A stretch of 34,740 bases of DNA from Synechococcaceae bacterium WB9_2_112. Lineage in GTDB: Bacteria > Cyanobacteriota > Cyanobacteriia > PCC-6307 > Cyanobiaceae. Positions 28,903-34,740 of this stretch are shown here, one piece after another. The position numbers were made by a program, and so were the translations under genes. The DNA lies in NCBI GenBank assembly GCA_010027605.1, contig RGUW01000004.1, forward strand, positions 1 through 34,740, written 5' to 3'. Below the pieces are notes generated by a model that worked only from the letters and a program-made list of their open reading frames with translations, made no database searches and was not told the origin of the DNA. Numbering within the stretch: position 1 is the stretch's first letter; each line of letters opens with the position of its first letter.

Positions 28903-31329
28903 TCATAACGGCTCAATCGGTGCCAGCCGCGGATCAAGAATTTTGGGGCCCATGCCCTCGAACTTGACGGCGATCGACACCTTCTGACCACTGCCGAACA
29001 GATGGGTCACCAGACCTTCGCCAAAGGAGGCGTGGCGCAAGCGATCACCCACGGCCCACGCGCGGGCTGGTCCTGAGGCCGACGGGCGCCGCCGCACCGC
29101 GTTGGCGGGAGCCCCTGCTGCGCCACCGGCAGCCACCCGCTGGCTGTCATCACGGTCGACGCGGGTGAGGCGCTCGAGCCGCTGCTCACGCCGGATCGCT
29201 GCGCCGCCGCTGCGGGGCACATCGCCTGACAACAGCTCAGCCGGCAGCTCTGAGAGAAACACCGACGGCACAGCCGGCTCGCGCATGCCGCCCCAGAGAC
29301 GCCGCTCGCTGGCGTGCGACAGAAACAGGCGCTCCTTGGCCCGGGTGACACCCACGTAACAGAGACGCCGTTCCTCCTCAAGCGACGACGGGTCATCGAG
29401 GGAGCGGTAGCTGGGGAACAGGCCCTGCTCCAAACCAACCAGGAACACGACCGGAAACTCCAGGCCCTTGCTGGCGTGCAGGGTCATCAGCGTGACCCGA
29501 TCGGCAGCAGCATCCTTGTCGTCGGCATCGCTGGCCAGTGCGGCGCTGGCCAGGAAGCCCTCAAGGTCACCCTCGTCGTTTTCCTCCTGGTACTGCAGGG
29601 CGGCGTTGACCAGCTCCTGCAGGTTGCGGCGGCGCTCTTCGGCCTCGTCGGAACCATCGGCGATGAGTTCGGCCACGTAACCGCTCTGCTCCATGACCCG
29701 CTGCACCAGCTCTGAGGGCGCCGTGTCTGAAACGCGCTCCTGCAGATCATTGATCAATTCACAGAACTGCAGCAACCCCTTGGCCGAACGCCCCCCCAGG
29801 GAGCGCACCGCTTCGGGATCGCGCACCACCTCCCACAGGGGCACCCCCAGCTGGGACGCCGCATCGGTGAGCCGCTCGATCGTGGTCTTGCCGATGCCGC
29901 GGCGGGGCACGTTGAGCACCCGCAGCAGGCTCACGGTGTCGGCCGGGTTGACCAGCAACCGCAGGTAGGCGAGCACGTCCTTGATCTCGCGGCGGTCGTA
30001 AAAGCGCAGACCCCCCACCACCACGTAGGGGATGCCCCAGCGCACCAGGGCCTCCTCCAGGGCCCGCGACTGGGCATTGGTGCGATACAGCACCGCCATG
30101 TCGCCCCAACGCAGCTCGTCATGGGCAGCGTCGAGCATGCGCATGCGGTGCACCACCGCCTCGGCCTCGGCGATCTCGTCGTCGCAGCGGGTCAGGCTGA
30201 TGGGCTCGCCCTCGCCGCGGGTCGGCCGCAGCACCTTGTCGATGCGCTCGGTGTTGTGGGCGATCAGGGCGTTGGCCGCCTCCAGGATCGTGGCCGTGGA
30301 GCGATAGTTCTCTTCGAGCTTGACCATGGTCTGGCTGGCCTCTGTGGCGCCGCCCGGTCCCATACCGCCCCCGTCACCAAAGTCCTCCTGGAATCCCATC
30401 AGGATGCGGAAGTCGGCCGCCCGGAAGCTGTAGATGCTCTGGTCGGCATCACCGACCACAAACACCGAGCGGCCGCTCCAGTCGTCAAAGGCCTGGGGGT
30501 CGCGACCATCGGCCACCAGGAGCTTGATCAGCTCGTACTGGGTGCGGTTGGTGTCCTGATACTCGTCGACCAGCACATGGCGAAAGCGCCGGTGCCAGTA
30601 GCTGCGGATCTGCTCGTTCTGGCGCAGCAGCTGCACCGGCAGCAGCAGCAGGTCATCGAAGTCGAGGGCGTTGTTGGCCGCCAGGGCGCGGCGGTAGCGG
30701 CGATAGGTCTCGGCCATCAGCTTGCCCCGTTGGCCGCCCACGTCGGCCTCGAGCTGTTCGGGCAGCCACAGCTGGTTCTTGGCGTTGCTGATCGCCCAGC
30801 GCACCTTCTTGGGCTCGAAGCGCTTGGGGTCGAGCTGCAGCTCCTGAACAACGATCTCCTTGATCAGGCTCTGCACGTCGTTCTCGTCGTAGATCGAGAA
30901 CTGCCGCGTCCAGCTGAGGCCCTCAGGGTCGCGGTACTTGTCGATGTCAAAGCGCAGCAGCCGCGCAAACAGGGCGTGGAACGTGCCGATCCAGAGCTCC
31001 TTGATGACCTCGCGGTCGATGCGGATGCGCAGCTGGCGCTGTTCGGCGGCCGGCAGGGTGCTCCAGGGCTGGCCGAACTGGCTCTGGGCCAGCTTCTGGG
31101 CCAGCAGCAGCTCGAGCCGCTCCTTCATCTCGCGGGCGGCCTTGTTGGTGAAGGTGACCGCCAGCAGCTCGGCCGGATCGATGCCGTGGTGACCGATCAG
31201 GTGGGCGATGCGATGGGTCAGGGCGCGGGTCTTGCCGCTGCCGGCGCCGGCCACCACCAGCAGCGGACCGGTGTGGTGATCCACCGCCCGGCGCTGGGCT
31301 TCGTTCAACCCCGAGAGAAAGGCGCTCAT
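28903..31329 (-). CDS. UvrD/PcrA-type superfamily 1 DNA helicase
   Basis: LNEAQRRAV, VVAGAGSGKTRALTHRI, AVTFTNKAAREM, LVDEYQDTN, VGDADQSIYSFRAAD, TLMTLHASKGLEFPVVFLVGLEQGLFPS, RLCYVGVTRAKERL. Confidence 0.96.
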   Translation of the reverse strand: MSAFLSGLNEAQRRAVDHHTGPLLVVAGAGSGKTRALTHRIAHLIGHHGIDPAELLAVTFTNKAAREMKERLELLLAQKLAQSQFGQPWSTLPAAEQRQLRIRIDREVIKELWIGTFHALFARLLRFDIDKYRDPEGLSWTRQFSIYDENDVQSLIKEIVVQELQLDPKRFEPKKVRWAISNAKNQLWLPEQLEADVGGQRGKLMAETYRRYRRALAANNALDFDDLLLLPVQLLRQNEQIRSYWHRRFRHVLVDEYQDTNRTQYELIKLLVADGRDPQAFDDWSGRSVFVVGDADQSIYSFRAADFRILMGFQEDFGDGGGMGPGGATEASQTMVKLEENYRSTATILEAANALIAHNTERIDKVLRPTRGEGEPISLTRCDDEIAEAEAVVHRMRMLDAAHDELRWGDMAVLYRTNAQSRALEEALVRWGIPYVVVGGLRFYDRREIKDVLAYLRLLVNPADTVSLLRVLNVPRRGIGKTTIERLTDAASQLGVPLWEVVRDPEAVRSLGGRSAKGLLQFCELINDLQERVSDTAPSELVQRVMEQSGYVAELIADGSDEAEERRRNLQELVNAALQYQEENDEGDLEGFLASAALASDADDKDAAADRVTLMTLHASKGLEFPVVFLVGLEQGLFPSYRSLDDPSSLEEERRLCYVGVTRAKERLFLSHASERRLWGGMREPAVPSVFLSELPAELLSGDVPRSGGAAIRREQRLERLTRVDRDDSQRVAAGGAAGAPANAVRRRPSASGPARAWAVGDRLRHASFGEGLVTHLFGSGQKVSIAVKFEGMGPKILDPRLAPIEPL

Positions 31330-31346
31330 GCAGCCAGTGTCCCCCC

Positions 31347-32408
31347 TCAGCGCCGCCGGTGCAGCAGCTGAGCCAGCTTCTGCCGAGCCTGTGCCCAGCG
31401 CACCTGAACCGGACTGGGCGCACGCAACGGCAGCTGATCGGCCAGCAACAGCCGATCCCAGTGCTGGTTGAGGACCCCCAGGGCCCGTTGCCAGCGCTGC
31501 TGCAGGCTGGATTCAGCCAGGCCTTCGAGCAGGCGTTGCAGCGCTGCCGGATCGGCCTGCCACCCCTCAGGATCGGCCACCGCCGCCACGATGCGCTCCA
31601 CATCGGCGCTCAGGGTGCCCAGACCCAGTTGATGACCCAGCACCCCAGGATCGAGGCAGTCGGCCAGGGCATGGTTGAGACTGCTGAACACCACGCAACC
31701 GCAGGCCAGGGCCTCGATCGGGGGCAGGCCAAAACCCTCGCTGACTCCGCGGCCTCGCCAGTAATCGGCCGAGTCGTAGAGCACCACCGCCGCGCTGTTG
31801 AACAGCACCACCAGATCGTCGACCCAGCCGCTCTGCACCTCGACCCGCAGCCCCCGGGCCCGCAGGGCCGGCACCAGCCGCTGCAGCACATAGGCGCTGC
31901 ACTTGCGCTGCTGCACCAGCACATCGATCGGGCGAGGTGCAGCCGTGGTGCGAGCAGAACCGGGCGCAGGCCGCTGGCCCCGCATCAGCCACTGGGGCTC
32001 CAAAGCATTCGGCACCAGCAGGAGCGGGGCACGGGGAGACCGATCGCCCCAGTAGCCGAGGGTGTTGCGGCTCACGGCCAGCACAGGCACCCCTGGAGGC
32101 AGATCAAAGCCATAGCCGCTGCTGTGGGCGTGATAAGCCACGGCACGCCTGTGCAGCCGTCGCAACAGCCGGGGCACATCGAAGCCCCAGCTCACGATCC
32201 AGAGGGCCTTGTCGGCATCAGCGCCGCCCAGAGGCTCGGCGCTCAGCAGATCATCGAGAAAGGGGAGATCGCTCTGGCGCTCGCGATAGGTGACCACCTC
32301 GGTGGGCGCCAGGGCCGACACCAGACGCGCCGTCTGCAGCTCGACCGCAAGGCCACCGCAACGAAAGCGGCGACCGGTGCCAGGAACGAGGAAACGAAGG
32401 GTTCGCAA
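31347..32408 (-). CDS. Glycosyltransferase-like protein
   Basis: VPNALEPQWL, YWRGRGVSEGFGLPPIEALACGCVVFSS, a C-terminal GT-B type motif. Confidence 0.7.
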   Translation of the reverse strand: MRTLRFLVPGTGRRFRCGGLAVELQTARLVSALAPTEVVTYRERQSDLPFLDDLLSAEPLGGADADKALWIVSWGFDVPRLLRRLHRRAVAYHAHSSGYGFDLPPGVPVLAVSRNTLGYWGDRSPRAPLLLVPNALEPQWLMRGQRPAPGSARTTAAPRPIDVLVQQRKCSAYVLQRLVPALRARGLRVEVQSGWVDDLVVLFNSAAVVLYDSADYWRGRGVSEGFGLPPIEALACGCVVFSSLNHALADCLDPGVLGHQLGLGTLSADVERIVAAVADPEGWQADPAALQRLLEGLAESSLQQRWQRALGVLNQHWDRLLLADQLPLRAPSPVQVRWAQARQKLAQLLHRRR

Positions 32409-32410
32409 GC

Positions 32411-33130
32411 TCAGGCGGCAACAGCCTCGGTGCTGCCGGCACGCTGGCGGCGGGTCAGGAAACCGAACAGCACCTTGCCGATGGCGGCGATCAGGTTGCC
32501 CTCGAGCTCCTGGAACATCTTCATGTTCAGATGGAAGGCGTGGTTGGCCTCCTCGACGATGCGATCGGCCATGGCCTGATCGATCGGCAGATTGTCGAGG
32601 GTGGCGCGGTAGTTGGTCTTGAAGCCCTTCTCGTCGGGAATCGCGTCGAACTCGTAGAAGCGCAGACCGTCGTGCTCACCCAGGTTCATCGCCTTCTGGG
32701 CGATGTTCTTGAGGATCTGACCGCCGCTCAGATCACCGATGTAGCGGGTGTAGTGGTGACCCACCAGCAGCTCAGGGGCCTCAGCGGCGATCTGATGGAT
32801 GCGGGCGACATACTCCTGGGCCGCTGGTGTCGCCTTGACGCTGCTGCGCCAGGTGTCACCGAAGTAAAAAGCCAGGTCCTGCTCGAGGCTCTCGCGACGG
32901 TTGAGCTCAGGGAAGCCGACCGGTCCCACCACGGGATGGCCTGCCGCCCGGAGTCTGCCGATCTCCTCTTCCATGGCCGTGTAGACGAAGTAGAGATCCG
33001 CCACCAGGGTGCGGTAGCTGGCCTTGTCGACCACGCCTTTGAGAAAGCAGCTGACGAAGCCGGTGTTCTCGGCCATCGTGTGGGACTTCTTGGTTCCCTC
33101 GCGCAGCTGGGAGGCCAGAGCGACAGCCAT
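32411..33130 (-). CDS. ho1: Heme oxygenase
   Basis: LREGTKKSHTMAENTGFVSCFLKG, HHYTRYIGDLSGGQILKNIAQKAM, canonical HO motifs. Confidence 0.96.
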   Translation of the reverse strand: MAVALASQLREGTKKSHTMAENTGFVSCFLKGVVDKASYRTLVADLYFVYTAMEEEIGRLRAAGHPVVGPVGFPELNRRESLEQDLAFYFGDTWRSSVKATPAAQEYVARIHQIAAEAPELLVGHHYTRYIGDLSGGQILKNIAQKAMNLGEHDGLRFYEFDAIPDEKGFKTNYRATLDNLPIDQAMADRIVEEANHAFHLNMKMFQELEGNLIAAIGKVLFGFLTRRQRAGSTEAVAA

Positions 33131-33230
33131 GGTGAGGACGCTGATGCAGGCAGAACGGCCAAGTTAGGTGCCCCATCGGGCCCTCCGAGCGCCTTGGTTG
33201 CGAAGGGTAAAGCTCGCAACAGGCCCCGAC

Positions 33231-33728
33231 TCAGGCCGCCTGATCGTGAGCGTCACCGACCGAACCGGATTGATCGAGCCGTCCGTCGAACAGGGCGAAC
33301 AGCTCGCGACACACCTGTCGCAGGCGATCGACGACCACCGGCTCCGGCAGATGGGTTCCGCTGGGCTGCCAGTCGCCCACGGTGGCCAGGCGCCAGCGCT
33401 CTGACTCGTAGGTAAGACCACGGATCACCACGCCCAACAACCTGGGCCGCGAACGCGCGGGACCGGGCGCGGATCTGACGGCACTGACGGGTGGACGCTC
33501 CAGCCGCAACTGAATCAGCATCGAGCGGCACTGGTTGCGGGGATTCCAACCCGGAAAGTGAAACGAGAGGTCAACGCTCTCGGCCTCGGCCCAGGCACGG
33601 GTCAATGGGTCATCACGCCAGGGGGTCAGGTTGGCCCTGGCGGCGGGGAAGGCCTTGCGAACCAGAGCCGCTGCCGAGGCGATCACCTGGGCCAGATCGA
33701 GAGAGCGGGCCTGATCGGCAGCGTTCAT
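33231..33728 (-). CDS. Conserved hypothetical protein
   Basis: Open frame from ATG 33728 (MNAADQARSLDLAQVIASAAALVRK...); no family confidently recognised. Confidence 0.6.
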   Translation of the reverse strand: MNAADQARSLDLAQVIASAAALVRKAFPAARANLTPWRDDPLTRAWAEAESVDLSFHFPGWNPRNQCRSMLIQLRLERPPVSAVRSAPGPARSRPRLLGVVIRGLTYESERWRLATVGDWQPSGTHLPEPVVVDRLRQVCRELFALFDGRLDQSGSVGDAHDQAA

Positions 33729-33807
33729 GGCACCATCCTGAAGTCTGCCGCCGGAAAACGGCAGGGCAGATCGGCAGTTGCCGACATCGCTCCGGCAACA
33801 TTGCGGC

Positions 33808-34497
33808 ATGGCCTTGCCCCCCGCCGTCCGACGCGCCCGGTTCAAGGAACTGGCCGCCTTGGCAATCCTTTATCTGCTGCAGACGATCAACGCCGAAATG
33901 CTGCGGCGTGCAGCCGGGACCCTGGACCGACACCTGACGGGCACGGCCAGCGGGCGCATCGTCGCCGACTGGGCCCTGTTGCAGGCCGACCATGTGCACC
34001 CGCTGGCGATGCTGGTCTGTGGGGTCTGGCTGACGGGCCTGGTGCTGACCCTGTTGCGCGGGGTCTGCCCTCCACGCTGGAGTTTTGATGCACTCGGCGT
34101 CTGGTTTTCGCTGCGGCTGCTGGCCGAATACCTGACGATCAACGGGCTGATCTTTGAGGGGTCGAAGGTGGAGCCCGGGGTGCTGCTGGGCCAGATCGTG
34201 CTGTATCTCCCCTACTTCGTGGTCACCTGGGGCTGGATCTTCCATCGACTTGACCTGGTCAACCAGGAGCAACCGGGCCGGATCGTGGTGCTCAGCGATG
34301 CCGATCCGACACGGGGAATCTCGTCGTTTGATTACTACCACGCCTCGATCAGCACCCTGCTGAACAAGGGCAAGCCGACGATCGTGGGGGTGAGCCGCAC
34401 CGGTCGGCTGCTGGTGCTGCTGTACCTGGGGATGGTCCTGGGGCTCTACGCCCTGACCTTCGCACGAATCCTGCAACTGACCCGCGCCCTGATCTGA
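33808..34497 (+). CDS. Conserved membrane protein, possibly channel-like
   Basis: MALPPAVRRARFKELAALAILYLLQTINAEMLRR... with several TM segments. Family not confidently assigned. Confidence 0.6.
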   Translation: MALPPAVRRARFKELAALAILYLLQTINAEMLRRAAGTLDRHLTGTASGRIVADWALLQADHVHPLAMLVCGVWLTGLVLTLLRGVCPPRWSFDALGVWFSLRLLAEYLTINGLIFEGSKVEPGVLLGQIVLYLPYFVVTWGWIFHRLDLVNQEQPGRIVVLSDADPTRGISSFDYYHASISTLLNKGKPTIVGVSRTGRLLVLLYLGMVLGLYALTFARILQLTRALI

Positions 34498-34598
34498 AGC
34501 CTCAGCACAGCGACCCGCCCCCGCGCCGATCACCACCAACCTTTCGCGCCCTCCCGCAGGCATAGGCTCGCCCCAACACCGATTGCGCAGGGCCCTTC

Positions 34599-34740
34599 AT
34601 GGCCAGCTACGAGAAGCTCACCGCCCCCACCTCGGGCACGGCCATTCGCTTTGAGAACGGCCAACCGATCGTGCCCAACGATCCGATCATTCCGTTCATC
34701 CGGGGCGATGGCACCGGGGTCGACATCTGGCCGGCCACCC
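34599..34740 (+). CDS. icd: NADP-dependent isocitrate dehydrogenase, N-terminus (truncated by window edge)
   Basis: [47 protein letters not shown]... Confidence 0.92.
   Translation, partial: MASYEKLTAPTSGTAIRFENGQPIVPNDPIIPFIRGDGTGVDIWPAT

Noticed and set aside
1-34740. CRISPR array, prophage, transposase, toxin-antitoxin or defence island
   Set aside because: No regularly spaced repeats, integrase/transposase motifs, or recognised defence genes; the PcrA/UvrD-like helicase is a housekeeping type.

Overview
The window is a GC-rich cyanobacterial chromosome segment, of the Synechococcus/Cyanobium type judging by gene content. Most genes are ordinary: the 3' end of chlD, an Mla/Mce-type ABC importer (ATPase plus MlaD-like subunit), a YvcK/CofD-like protein, a cysteine-dioxygenase-like cupin, ndhCKJ, a membrane rubredoxin with ycf48 and psbEFLJ, a sugar-nucleotide and exopolysaccharide block, a NADH-dehydrogenase/SelD fusion, a CCA-adding enzyme, a PcrA/UvrD helicase, heme oxygenase, and the start of icd. 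The strongest anomaly is in hisS. About 54 codons of AT-rich, foreign-looking sequence (about 16590-16752) replace, in frame, the HisRS segment that normally carries class II motif 1. Two other genes also carry lesions: the ATPase and mlaD are joined with loss of the MlaD N-terminus (about 1966-1976), and yvcK has an internal deletion with a frameshift (about 4058). I cannot tell real rearrangement from assembly chimerism using sequence alone, and read-level checks are decisive. Smaller observations include a 15-bp minisatellite at the end of an O-antigen-ligase gene, an (AAG)7 tract encoding Ser8 in a glycosyltransferase, a tandem repeat/hairpin between ndhC and rubA, and low-GC glycosyltransferase islands. 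I did not find a convincing new defence system, CRISPR array, prophage or transposon.
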